A DNA stretch of 64,000 bases from DASPWW01 sp963841715. Lineage in GTDB: Bacteria > Actinomycetota > Thermoleophilia > Solirubrobacterales > 70-9. The notes under the pieces are model-generated. The model saw only the letters and a program-made list of their open reading frames with translations. It did no database searches and had not been told where the DNA came from. The position numbers and the translations under genes are program-made. Of the stretch, positions 31,157 through 39,632 are shown one piece after another. The stretch covers positions 510,565 to 574,564 of the forward strand of contig CAWJDP010000003.1 of NCBI GenBank assembly GCA_963841715.1, written 5' to 3'. Every line of letters begins with the position of its first letter. The stretch's first letter is position 1.

Positions 31157-32016
31157 TGCGCCGCTCTCGGCTGCTCTCCCACGTCGACGCGGCTGAGGCG
31201 CTTGTGGGGGGCGCCGCTTGGGGTGCACGGAACCGGCACGTCGCGGTGCTCGGTCTCCATCGAGGTCAGGGTCCGGCGCATCTCCACGGGCTTCACCGAG
31301 CCGTTTGCGTTCTCGTAGGGATGATCGAGGAAGCGAACCAGCAGCAGGCCCCCGACGACGACCGCGGTCAAGGCTCCGATCATGAACGCCTGCACCGCGA
31401 AGCCCTCGCTGCGGCGGTCGATGAAGACCAGCACGAAGCCGATGTTGAGCGCCGCTCCGATCAGGAGGATGATCCAGACTGGGGTGGTGACCAATGGCTC
31501 GGCCTGAGTGAGGCGATCGCGCCGGGCGTTGATGCGATCGTCGTTGATGCTCAGCAGGCTCGCCATCCCAGCCTGCTGCCTGAGGTTGTCGACCGGAAGC
31601 TTCGTGAAGCTGTTGTCGAGCTTCAGCCCCCAGTGGATCGTCTCCGGGCTGATCGTCTGGTCGCGCATCGCCGGCCAGTCCTGGTCGATCACGCCGCGCG
31701 CGTAGCAGATCAGCACGCCCTGGATCGGCTGGTGGTCGGCGCGGGGGAAGAACTCAAGCGTGTGCGACATCTCAAGCGTCGCGTCGGCCTCGTTCTGGGC
31801 GCCCGAGCGGGCGTCATTGAAGGACTCGAACGCAACCAGGACGACGAACGCGAGCAGAACCGCGAACGAGGTCCCGACGACGGCGTACACGCCCGCTCCC
31901 CGCGTCGTGTCGGCGAGCAGCACATCGCGCTTGCCCAAGCGGTGGAAGCCGTAGAGGATGGCGATCGACAGCGCGACCGCGACCGCGATCGCGCCGACAA
32001 GGACGGCGATGTTCAC
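31153..32016 (-). CDS. DUF4239-family membrane protein
   Basis: A 287-residue membrane protein with N-terminal TM1 (IAVLVGAIAVAVALSIAIL) and TM2 (VGTSFAVLLAFVVLVAFES), a large soluble middle region (SHTLEFFPRADHQPIQGVLICYARGVIDQDWPAMRD...), and two C-terminal TM segments (VWIILLIGAALNIGFVLVF and FMIGALTAVVVGGLLLVRF). The DUF4239 signature is the FAVLLAF..VVAFESF.DAR..EA.A block near residues 52-85. Starts at GTG 32016. Function unknown; the fold is sometimes compared to bestrophin-like channels. Confidence 0.82.
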   Translation of the reverse strand: MNIAVLVGAIAVAVALSIAILYGFHRLGKRDVLLADTTRGAGVYAVVGTSFAVLLAFVVLVAFESFNDARSGAQNEADATLEMSHTLEFFPRADHQPIQGVLICYARGVIDQDWPAMRDQTISPETIHWGLKLDNSFTKLPVDNLRQQAGMASLLSINDDRINARRDRLTQAEPLVTTPVWIILLIGAALNIGFVLVFIDRRSEGFAVQAFMIGALTAVVVGGLLLVRFLDHPYENANGSVKPVEMRRTLTSMETEHRDVPVPCTPSGAPHKRLSRVDVGEQPRAAH

Positions 32017-32051
32017 GAGGCCCGCCTCACTGTCGTCGTAGTATCGCCGCG

Positions 32052-33211
32052 ATGAACCCCGCCGGTGCGCTTCCGAGAGCTCGCGAGCTCGCGCCGCGCG
32101 CCGCGGAGCTCGCCGAGATCACGGAGCGCGAGCGCCGCGTTCCCGCCGAGCTCTCGGAGCAGATCGCGGCGGCGGGGCTGTACCGGATGTGCGTCCCCGA
32201 GACGCTCGGCGGGGGCGAGAACCCGCCGCGGGAGATGGTCGAGGCGCTCGAGGCGCTCGCCGCCGGCGACGCCTCGCCCGCCTGGTGCGCAGCCGTATGC
32301 GCGACCGCGGGGATGCTCGCCGCGTACCTGCCCGAGGAGACGGCGCGCGAGGTCTACGGCGATCCCGGGGGCGTCGTCGGCGGCGTGTTCGCGCCGATGG
32401 GCCGCGCGACGCAAGCGGGCGGCGGCTACACGGTCGGCGGCAGGTGGCGGTTCTCGAGCAACGTCGCGAACTGCGACTGGCTGATGGTGGGCTGCGTCGT
32501 CCTCGACGGGGACGCGCCACGGATCGTGGCGAGCGGGCGTCCCGACATGCGGCTGATGCTGTTCCCCGCCGGCGAGGCGGAGGTGATCGACACGTGGTCG
32601 GTCTCCGGGCTGCGCGGAACCGGAAGCCACGACATCGCGCTCGACGAACTCGAGGTCCCGGAGGATCGCTCGGCGTCGCTGATCACCGACGACCCGCTCG
32701 TCGACCGCCCGCTGTACGCGTTCCCGCCGTTCGGATCACTGGCGATCGCGATCGCCGCGGTAGCGCTCGGGATCGCCCGCGGCGCGCTCGACGATCTCGG
32801 CGAGCTCGCCGGCGTCAAGACCCCGACGCTGAGCACGCGCAAGCTCGCCGAGCGCGCGAACACCCAGTCCGGCGTCGCCCGCGCCGAGGCCGAGCTCCGC
32901 GCCGCACGTGCAGGCCTGCTCCAGGCGGTCGAGCGAGCATGGCAGGCAGCGCTCGCCGGCGAGCGGGATCTCGGTCGAGCTCCGCGCCGGGCTGCGAATC
33001 GCGGCGACGCACGCGATCGAGGCGGCGGCGCGCGGTCGTCGACGTCGCCTACGGACTCGGCGGGGGAAGCGCGATCTACGAGACGAGTCCGCTCCAACGC
33101 CGCTTCCGCGACGTCCACGCCGCGACCCAGCACATGCTCGTCGGGCCCTCGACGTGGGAGCTCGGCGGCCGCTCGCTGCTCGGACTCGAGTTCGACGCCT
33201 CGCAGCTCTAA
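32052..33211 (+). pseudogene. Acyl-CoA dehydrogenase/flavin monooxygenase-like, two frameshifts
   Basis: The first 295 codons (from ATG 32052) read as an acyl-CoA-dehydrogenase-fold flavoenzyme of the group with C-terminal DUF-type helical domain: RFRELAS-like N-terminus, YLPEETAREVYGDPGGVVGG, and YTVGGRWRFSSNVANCDWLMVG and VSGLRGTGSHDIALDELEVPED. Near 32960 the frame is lost; shifting once gives LRAGLRIAATHAIEAAAR, and a second shift near 33035 gives VVDVAYGLGGGSAIYETSPLQRRFRDVHAATQHMLVGPSTWELGGR, the usual end. Total length would then be the normal 385 or so residues. Flavin-monooxygenase (HpaH/HsaA-like) rather than true dehydrogenase is likelier. It may be intact in reality. Confidence 0.72.
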
Positions 33212-33225
33212 TCCACCAGCAGCGG

Positions 33226-33243
33226 CGCGGGCGTCAGCCCGCG
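33226..33243. terminator. Possible hairpin terminator between convergent genes
   Basis: CGCGGGC (33226-33232) and GCCCGCG (33237-33243) form a 7-bp stem with a GTCA loop, overlapping the end of the LLM oxidoreductase gene and following the upstream gene stop at 33211. Confidence 0.4.
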
Positions 33244-34082
33244 TAGGCCGCGATCCCCTCGGCGATGCGGTCGAGGCGGCGCACGCAGTCGGACGCGTCG
33301 CCCTGCGCGAGCCAGAACACCGCCCGGTGGACCCCGGCCGCCTCGTAGAGCTCGAGCACGGCCGGGTCGGTGGTCGCGTTGCAGAGCGTCGTCGGGATCG
33401 GGCCGCGGCCGGCGTCCTCCCCGGCCTTGCGCAGGCGCTCGACCCTTGCGGCGACGCGCTCGTCGTCGCCGATCCGGTTGGGCATCCATTCGTCGCCGTA
33501 CGCAAGCACGCGGTCGATCGCCCCGCTCGCGTTGCCGCCGACGATGATCGGTGGATGCGGGCGCTGGAGCGGCTTCGGCCACGACCAGATCGGGTCGAAG
33601 TCGACGTGCGGCCGTGGTAGCTCGGCCTCCTCCTCAGTCCAGATCGCCTTCATCGCCTCGACGCGCTCGCGCATGATCCCGAACCGCCGCTCGGGGTCGG
33701 TGCCGTGGTTGCGCATCTCCTCGAGGTTCCAGCCCGCGCCGACGCCGAAGAGCAGCCGCCCGCCGGAGAGCCGGTCGGCGCTCGCAGCCTGCTTCGCGAG
33801 TCACGATCGGGTCGCGCTCGATGACGAGGCAGATCGCCGGTGCCGAGCATGAGCCGCTCGGTCGCTGCGGCGGCGGCGGTGATCGCGACGAACGGGTCGA
33901 AGGTGTGCGAGTACTCGCGCGGCAGCTCGCCGCCGGCCGGGTACGGCGTCTCGCGGCTGACCGGGATGTGGGTGTGGTCGGTGAAAAGCAGCGACTCGAA
34001 CGCCGCGCTCCTCGACGAGCCGCGCGAGCGTCGGCGCGTCGACGCCGTCGTCGGTGGGGAAGTAGCCGACGCCGAAGTCCAT
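33234..34082 (-). pseudogene. LLM-class F420-dependent oxidoreductase, frameshifted
   Basis: A luciferase-like-monooxygenase-family protein. Read in correct order across several frame changes it gives MDFGVGYFPTDDGVDAPTLARLVEERG, then FESLLFTDHTHIPVSRETPY, then a strand ICLVIERDPIVTAKQAAS (expected) broken near 33800-33840, and then a clean C-terminal half from about 33716 to 33234 with ADRLSGGRLL-like start, RNHGTDPERRFGIMRERVEAM, and HPPIIVGGNASGAIDRVLAYGDEWMPNR. Three breaks near 33800, 33838 and 34010 within about 200 bp. In total about 280 residues, the usual LLM size. These enzymes use coenzyme F420 or FMN in the cytosol. Because the pieces are intact, I suspect sequence errors. Confidence 0.7.
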
Positions 34083-34127
34083 TGCCGAAGCCTATGGCCT
34101 CGGTTGCCCCGGCCCCTACGTGCCGGC

Positions 34128-34957
34128 TTAGGTGTCGCCGATGAAGTAGAAGGGGTTAGGGAGCTTGAACGCGCGGTCGGCGTGGCCGCCCTCGAGGTCG
34201 CTCTCCTGGTCGCCGACGTTGGCGACGATCCGGTAGCCGGCGGCCTCGATCTGGGCACGCGCGGCCGTCTTGAACGCGAGCGTCTTGTCCGAGAGCGGCT
34301 TCATCTCCAGCCCCTGCCAGCCGTGGTAGCCGGCGGCGGTGAGGTTGTTGACCGTCGCCGTCTGGATCAGAGAGATGTCGGACGGCCTACCGGTGATGAA
34401 GAACACCCCGACGCCCTTGCTCCGCGCGAGGTTGAAGAGGTCGAGCGTCGGCTGGATCACCGGGTCGTTGCCCGAGGTGGCGCCGATCGCGAGCGCCGCG
34501 GTCGTCCCGGTGAAGTTCGTCGCCGCGATGTTCGAGTAGTTGGACAGCGAGGTCTCATCGATGTCGAGCACGAGCGCAAGCTTCGGCTCCCGGCACTTCT
34601 TCGCCGACACCGCGTGGTGCTTGTGGCACTTCTTCTTCGCCTTCTTGCGCAGCTTCTTGACGCGCTTCGTCAGGTACTCCCGCGCCTGTGCGTCGACCGT
34701 CTTCAGGTCTTGCTGGTAGGCGCCGGAGTCGTGGTACGCCTTCAGCGCCGAGGAGTAGTCGCCGGCGCCGGTCGTACCCGTCGCGCCGACCAGCGGCAGC
34801 CCGAGCCCGGTCGGCCGCTCGCCGTAGATCGGCGTGCCGTCGCTGGAGGTCAGGAACAGGCTCGCTCGCGCCGAGCGCCGCGCTCGCCACCCAGGCGACC
34901 GCGAGCCCGGCGACGAACACGGCCGCGTAGCGAAACAGCGCCGGGGCGCCGGCTCAC
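34128..34957 (-). CDS. Exported HAD-type acid phosphatase (class IIIB-like)
   Basis: The C-terminal part of a continuous reading frame that is really a second gene. From GTG 34957 (its GTGA overlapping a candidate stop of the phospholipase gene) an N-terminal signal-like segment FRYAAVFVAGLAVAWVASAALGA can be recovered only in other frames. The core is clean: YSSALKAYHDSGAYQQDLKTVDAQAREYLTKRVKKLR, followed by the Lys/His spacer KKCHKHHAVSAKKC. HAD motifs are LALVLDIDETSLSNYSNI (DxDET), VFFITGRPSD, and VGDQESDLEGG. It ends LPNPFYFIGDT. It is a phosphomonoesterase of the acid-phosphatase B type, periplasmic or secreted. One or two frameshifts lie between 34870 and 34950. Confidence 0.75.
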
Positions 34958-36494
34958 CGCAGCGGCCCCTTGCTTGAAGCGCCTTGCGGATCGTGTCGGG
35001 CTGCCTGAACAGCTGGTCGTAGCTCGGCTTGTACTCCGGCATCCCGCTCGCCTCGAGCAGGCCCGAGCTCTTCAGCCGCTCGAGGTCGTGCGGCTGGGGG
35101 CGCGCCGCCTGCTGGTCGAGCGGGAGCTGGGGGGCGCACGGCTGCGCGGCGATCGCCGTCGGATCCGGAAGCGACGGCAGCTTGTAGCGCGGCTTGCGGA
35201 AGTTGAGGCTCTTGCCGATGTTCGAGGCCCTCTTGTGGCGGAGGTTGAGGTAGCCGATCTGGAATCGGTACGAAATGAGCTTCAGGATCGACTCGTGAGT
35301 CACCCGCATGTGGCTGACCCCGCCCTTGCGGCTGAACGGCGACACGCACACGCCCGGGATCCGGAAGCCGGTGAAGCCCCAGTCCTGGCTCAGGTCGCTG
35401 CTGGCGCGGTCGTCGGGGACGTGTCGCGGCTTGACGTGGTCGAAGAAGCCGCCCCATTCGTCGTAATCGATGAACAGCGCTCCGCGGCGGTACTGCGGCG
35501 ACTCCATGAAGGCATGCACGACGTCGGACATGAACGCCTGGCCGACGCGGACGTCGCCGTGGGGATGCTCGTCGCCGGAGATTCCCTGGTCCTCGCCGAC
35601 GAAGGCCGGGTCGACAAACGAGATGTTGGGGAGGTTCCCGGACGCGGCGTCGTCGTAGAACTGCGACACCGGGTGACCCCAGGCGACGCCGCGGGTCCCG
35701 TAGAGCGCGGCGAACGGGATGTCGGAGTAGTAGTAGCGGGCGCTGACCCCGTGCGCGATCGCGCGGTCGAAGATCGTCTCCCACGTGTACCCCTGGGTGA
35801 AGTTCGACGGCAGCTTGTTGCCCATCGTGCCGCCGTCCTGCGCGCCCCACTGGTAGTGGCGGTTGGGGTAGGTCGAGTCCATGATCGAGCAAAACCAGCG
35901 GTCATAGAGCGTGAACGCGCGCGCCGCGTGGGGGATGAACGGGAGGTCGTCCTCGAGGAAGTAGCCGGCCGCGTACGAATCGCTTCCCGTGCCGGCCGCG
36001 TTCCCCTTCACGAAGTTGTCCATCTTGCCGCCGTCGTACTGGAATCGTCCGCCGTTCCACGAATGGTCGGGATCGCGGAACGCGCACCCCTGGAAGTCCA
36101 TTCCCTGGTCGAGGTGATGCGTCGGGACCTTCGTACCGCTCGGGTCGCGGTAGGAGAGCCCGGCGTTCTTGCCGTCGGCCTTCGGGAACCACCCGAAGTA
36201 GTGGTCGAAGGAGCGGTTCTCCATCATCAGCACGACGACTGTGTCGATCGGAAGGTTGCGCGGCGGCGGCAGCCGGTGGTGGTGATGCTTCTTCGCCGCC
36301 TCGGCGACGAGGGTGTCGGCCGGCAGCAGGCCCGCGAGAGCGGCGCTGCCGGCGATCGCCGCGGTACGGCCGAGGAAGTCGCGGCGGCGCAGGTACTCGT
36401 CCGGGTTCTCTGCCTCGAGGCGCTCGGCGTCCTCGGGGTCGGCAAGCTCGCCCTTCGCGAGCTTCGAGGAATGGTCCTCGGGCCTGCCGATCAC
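34954..36494 (-). CDS. Tat-exported phospholipase C-type phosphoesterase
   Basis: A roughly 510-residue PF04185-type phosphoesterase. The N-terminus has a twin-arginine signal, RRRDFLGRTAAIAGSAALAGLLPAD near residues 36-60. The catalytic domain starts with VVVLMMENRSFDHYFGWFPKADG near residues 87-109, and the Glu/Asn/Ser/Asp/His residues match the family. Later segments with family-like spacing are ALFIDYDEWGGFFDHVKPRH near residues 345-364 and PGVCVSPFSRKGGVSHMRVTHESILKLI. Starts at GTG 36494. In the assembled sequence its frame continues into the acid phosphatase; a stop at 34954-34956 lies in a neighbouring frame, so the fusion is probably artefactual. It likely hydrolyses extracellular phosphodiesters/phospholipids, supplying phosphate together with its neighbour. 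Confidence 0.82.
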
Positions 36495-36581
36495 CGCACC
36501 CGCTCCACTGCGGCGGGCTTATATCACCCGGCGCCGGGGTCGGGGACGAGTTCGTGTGAACGCTCGGCTGCCGGTGCCGGC

Positions 36582-37433
36582 TCAGGCCGGAGCGGCCGTC
36601 CGCGAGCGGACGGCGATGCGGCGCTTCGGGGTCCAGCGATCGGGCCAGATCACGTACAGGCCCATCGGAATCGCGTAAAGGAGGTACCCGATCACCTCGC
36701 CGACCGTGGGCTCGGGCTGGAGCCCGAGCATCCCGGTCAGCAGCGAGCCGGTGATCGTCCCGGGGACGACGAGCCAGCTGAGGCTGACCGCCTGCGCTTG
36801 GAGGTCGTTGAACCAGCCGGCCTCGTGCGCGGTGTGAATCGCGGTCGCGAACAGGCCCGCGGCGACGAGCACGAGCACGAGGCCGGTGGCGCGGAAGAAC
36901 CTCGACAGGTTGATGCGAACCCCGCCGCGGTAGATCAGGACGCCGAGCGCGATTGCGCCGGCGAGGCCGATCACGGCGCCGAACCCTGCCGCGAGCGAGT
37001 CGGTCGTGTCCTGGAACGCCGCGAGCATGAACACCGCGGTCTCGAAGCCCTCCCGCAGCACGGCGAGGAAGGCCATCGCGACGAGCGCGATCGTCGAGCC
37101 GGCCGCGAGCGCCTCGGCGGCGCTGCCCTCGAGCGTCGTCTTCAGCCCGCGCGAGTTGCGCCGCATCCAGACGATCATGTAGGTGATCATCGAGACCGCG
37201 ATCAGCCCGACGACCGTCTCGAGCCCCTCCTGCTGTCGCTGTGGCAGCTCGTTGCCGACGACGCGCAGCGCGACCGCGACCGCGGAGCAGAGCACGACCG
37301 CGATCGCGACCCCGATCCACATCCAACGCAGCGCGTCGTTGCGCTTCTCGCGGACGAGGAAGGCGGCGACGATGCCGACGATCAGCGACGCCTCGAGGCC
37401 TTCGCGGAGGGCGATGACGAGCGTCGGGATCAT
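36582..37433 (-). CDS. FTR1-family iron permease
   Basis: A 283-residue membrane protein of the EfeU/FTR1 family that takes up ferric iron through a redox-coupled pathway. The two REXXE iron-transfer motifs are at REGLE (R10-E14) in TM1 and REGFE (R127-E131) in TM4. About seven hydrophobic segments, and the C-terminus ends RRIAVRSRTAAPA. Starts at ATG 37433. No EfeO/EfeB partner is visible nearby; the neighbours are the Tat-exported phosphoesterase and an MFS operon. A TTAGGG/CCCTAA palindrome lies 65 bp upstream of the start and may be a DtxR/IdeR-type site. Confidence 0.9.
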   Translation of the reverse strand: MIPTLVIALREGLEASLIVGIVAAFLVREKRNDALRWMWIGVAIAVVLCSAVAVALRVVGNELPQRQQEGLETVVGLIAVSMITYMIVWMRRNSRGLKTTLEGSAAEALAAGSTIALVAMAFLAVLREGFETAVFMLAAFQDTTDSLAAGFGAVIGLAGAIALGVLIYRGGVRINLSRFFRATGLVLVLVAAGLFATAIHTAHEAGWFNDLQAQAVSLSWLVVPGTITGSLLTGMLGLQPEPTVGEVIGYLLYAIPMGLYVIWPDRWTPKRRIAVRSRTAAPA

Positions 37434-37497
37434 CGGTGGCTTGGTTCCTGTCGGTTTCCGGTGCTTGTCGGCGGGTGAAGAGCCAGATGAAGATGAC

Positions 37498-37511
37498 TTA
37501 GGGCACCCTAA
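37498..37511. promoter_or_regulatory. Candidate iron box upstream of FTR1
   Basis: TTAGGGCACCCTAA consists of perfect 6-bp arms (TTAGGG/CCCTAA) with a CA centre. It is followed by TTAGG to 37516. It resembles the TTAGG...CCTAA ends of DtxR/IdeR sites, though the arms are closer than in the 19-bp consensus. It lies between 65 and 78 bp upstream of the FTR1 start, where a promoter is expected. Confidence 0.4.
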
Positions 37512-37614
37512 TTAGGCGGGCCGAAAACCTACCACAAGGCTCGGGATACATGCGTGGGATCTGCCGGGGCCGCACCGGCCCCAACTCAGGAAGCGTTCGC
37601 AGGCGCCGCGCGGA

Positions 37615-38073
37615 TCAGTCGGCGGAGCGCGAGCGCTCGAGGTCGCGAAGCCGCGAGCGCAACCGGCGGCGCCTCGCCCGCAGCTCGCGCTCGAGCCTTG
37701 TCAGCTCCTCGCGGCGGCGGCGCACGAGCTCGAGCTGGCGCTCGACGTAGCCAAGCGCCTCCTCGAGCACCTCGCGGCGGCGGACCGGGTCGTCGATCCC
37801 GCCGTCCCACTCCCGCCGCAGCGATGCCCTTGCGTCCTCGACCACGGCGAGCTCGCGCAGCTCCTCGAGCGGGATCCCGAGCGCCTCCTTCAGACGCAGC
37901 ACGTCGCGCAGCCGATCGACGTCGGCCTGCTCGTAGGCGCGATGCGACCCGGGCGGGCGCCCGGCCACCGAGGGCAGCAGCCCGATCTCCTCGTAGTAGC
38001 GGATCGTGCGCGGCGTCGTCCCGGTGAGCTCCGCGACCTCCCCGATCCGCAGTCTGCCGCCGTTTTGATTCAT
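37615..38073 (-). CDS. MerR-family transcriptional regulator
   Basis: A 152-residue MerR protein. The N-terminal winged helix is LRIGEVAELTGTTPRTIRYYEEIGLLP near residues 8-34, with GSHRAYEQADVDRLRDVLRLKEALGIPLEEL following. The C-terminal part is a long Arg/Glu-rich coiled coil (QLELVRRRREELTRLERELRARRRRLRSRLRDLERSRSAD) for dimerisation. There is no obvious effector domain. The ATG at 38073 overlaps the stop of the efflux pump by 4 bp, so it is translated after the transporter and probably controls it. Confidence 0.9.
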   Translation of the reverse strand: MNQNGGRLRIGEVAELTGTTPRTIRYYEEIGLLPSVAGRPPGSHRAYEQADVDRLRDVLRLKEALGIPLEELRELAVVEDARASLRREWDGGIDDPVRRREVLEEALGYVERQLELVRRRREELTRLERELRARRRRLRSRLRDLERSRSAD

Positions 38074-39578
38074 CGCGCTCCCTCGCCGGCGAGCACGTCG
38101 GCCGCCGGCCCCTCGGCGCGCGCCTCCGCGGCGCCCTCGTGGGACGGGCGCATCAGCGACACGCCGGCGCCGATGAACGAGGTCGCAGCGAGTACCCAGA
38201 ACGCGGTGTGCATGTTGTGAATGAACGGTTCGAGCTGCGCGGTCGTGAGGCTGCCGGCGAGCCCCGAGAAGACCTTGAACAGGACCTCGCGCGGGATCGC
38301 GGCGGTGACGATCGCGAGCACGAAGGCGATCGACAGCACGGCGCCCACGTTCTGGAGCATCATCCGCGCCCCGGCGGCGACTCCGCGGCGGTGCGCGGGG
38401 ACCGTCCCCATCATCGCGGCGGTGTTCGGCGAGTTGAACATCCCCGATCCGATCCCGACGAGCAGCAGCCACGCGGTCGTCGCCCAATAGGGGCTGCCGA
38501 CGCCGAGCGTCGTCATCAGCGCGAGCGCAATCCCGCTCACGAGCATCCCCAGCGCGGCGAGCATGCGCGAGCCGTGCTTGTCCGCCCACGCGCCAGCGAG
38601 CGGCGAGGCGATCAGCATCCCGATTGCCATCGGCGTCAGCTTGATCCCGGCGACGATCGGGTCGTCGCCGTCGACGCCCTGGAAGTAGAAGACGAACAGA
38701 AACAGCAGCGCGAACCGCGACAGCCCGTTGATGAACGCGGCCCCGGTTGCGGCGGCGAACATCCTGTTGCGGAAGATCGTCAAGTCGAGCATCGGCGCCC
38801 GCCCGACGCGCTCGATGAGCACGAACGTCGGCAGCAGGATCACCGCGAGCACGAGCGAGAAGTAGACGAGTGGGTCGTTCCAGCCGTCGATCCCGCCGCG
38901 CGAGACGCCGAACACGAGCCCCGTCAGCCCGGCGACGAAGACGCCGGTGCCGACGAGGTCGAGGCCCCGCGTGGTGTCCTGGCGCGCGAGCTCGTGGAGG
39001 ACGAGCGCGCCCCAAAGCCCGCCGGCGAGCCCGAGCGGCACGTTGAACCAGAACACCCACTGCCATGAGATCGAGACGAGAACGCCGCCGAGCACGGGGC
39101 CGAAAACGAGCCCGACCGCGGCGACCATCGTGTTCGTCCCCATCGCTAGCCCGAGCTGCTGCTTCGGGAAAGCGTCCGTGACGAGCGCCGCCGCGTTCGC
39201 GAACAGGAACGCGCCGCCGATTCCCTGCAGGATTCGCCACAGGATGAGCTCGGTCCCGTTGGCCGAAAACCCAGCGCCGAGCGAGGCGAGCGAGAAGACG
39301 ACGAAGCCGCCGACGTAGGCGTGCTTGCGGCCGAACAGATCGGACAGCCGGCCCGCCGTGAGCACGAGCACGGTGGAGGAGATCATGTAGGCGAGGATCA
39401 CCCAGACGAGCTGGAGCAGCGTCGTCCCGAGCTCGCGCTCGAGGTCCGGCAGGGCGATGATCAGCGTCCCCGAGTTGATCGTCGCCAGCAGCATCCCGAG
39501 GCTGGTGCACGACAGCGCCCACCACTTGTAGCGGTGGTGCTCGGCCGAGACGCCCGGGCGTCTGAAGTTGACGTTCAC
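38070..39578 (-). CDS. MFS efflux transporter, DHA2/EmrB-QacA-like
   Basis: A 502-residue drug:proton antiporter-type protein with about 14 hydrophobic segments, the DHA2 family size. Motif A between TM2 and TM3 is AGRLSDLFGRKHAYVGG near residues 75-91; TM5 motif C region reads AVGLVFGPVLGGVLVSISWQWVFWFNVPLG near 152-182. Starts at GTG 39578. The GTG is directly preceded by the palindrome GTAAACAAGAGTTTAC (39579-39594), which fits a MerR-type operator. It ends in a 4-bp overlap with MerR. Likely exports an organic toxicant or antibiotic. Confidence 0.9.
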   Translation of the reverse strand: MNVNFRRPGVSAEHHRYKWWALSCTSLGMLLATINSGTLIIALPDLERELGTTLLQLVWVILAYMISSTVLVLTAGRLSDLFGRKHAYVGGFVVFSLASLGAGFSANGTELILWRILQGIGGAFLFANAAALVTDAFPKQQLGLAMGTNTMVAAVGLVFGPVLGGVLVSISWQWVFWFNVPLGLAGGLWGALVLHELARQDTTRGLDLVGTGVFVAGLTGLVFGVSRGGIDGWNDPLVYFSLVLAVILLPTFVLIERVGRAPMLDLTIFRNRMFAAATGAAFINGLSRFALLFLFVFYFQGVDGDDPIVAGIKLTPMAIGMLIASPLAGAWADKHGSRMLAALGMLVSGIALALMTTLGVGSPYWATTAWLLLVGIGSGMFNSPNTAAMMGTVPAHRRGVAAGARMMLQNVGAVLSIAFVLAIVTAAIPREVLFKVFSGLAGSLTTAQLEPFIHNMHTAFWVLAATSFIGAGVSLMRPSHEGAAEARAEGPAADVLAGEGAR

Positions 39579-39594
39579 GTAAACAAGAGTTTAC
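39579..39594. promoter_or_regulatory. Palindrome directly at the MFS start codon
   Basis: GTAAACAAGAGTTTAC: perfect 6-bp arms with an AAGA centre, ending one base before the GTG start codon at 39578. No ribosome-binding site lies between them. It fits an operator for the co-transcribed MerR protein, and suggests the transcript has little or no leader. Confidence 0.5.
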
Positions 39595-39632
39595 ACACGC
39601 CGCCGTGCGGTTCGAAGAGAATCGCCCTCCGA

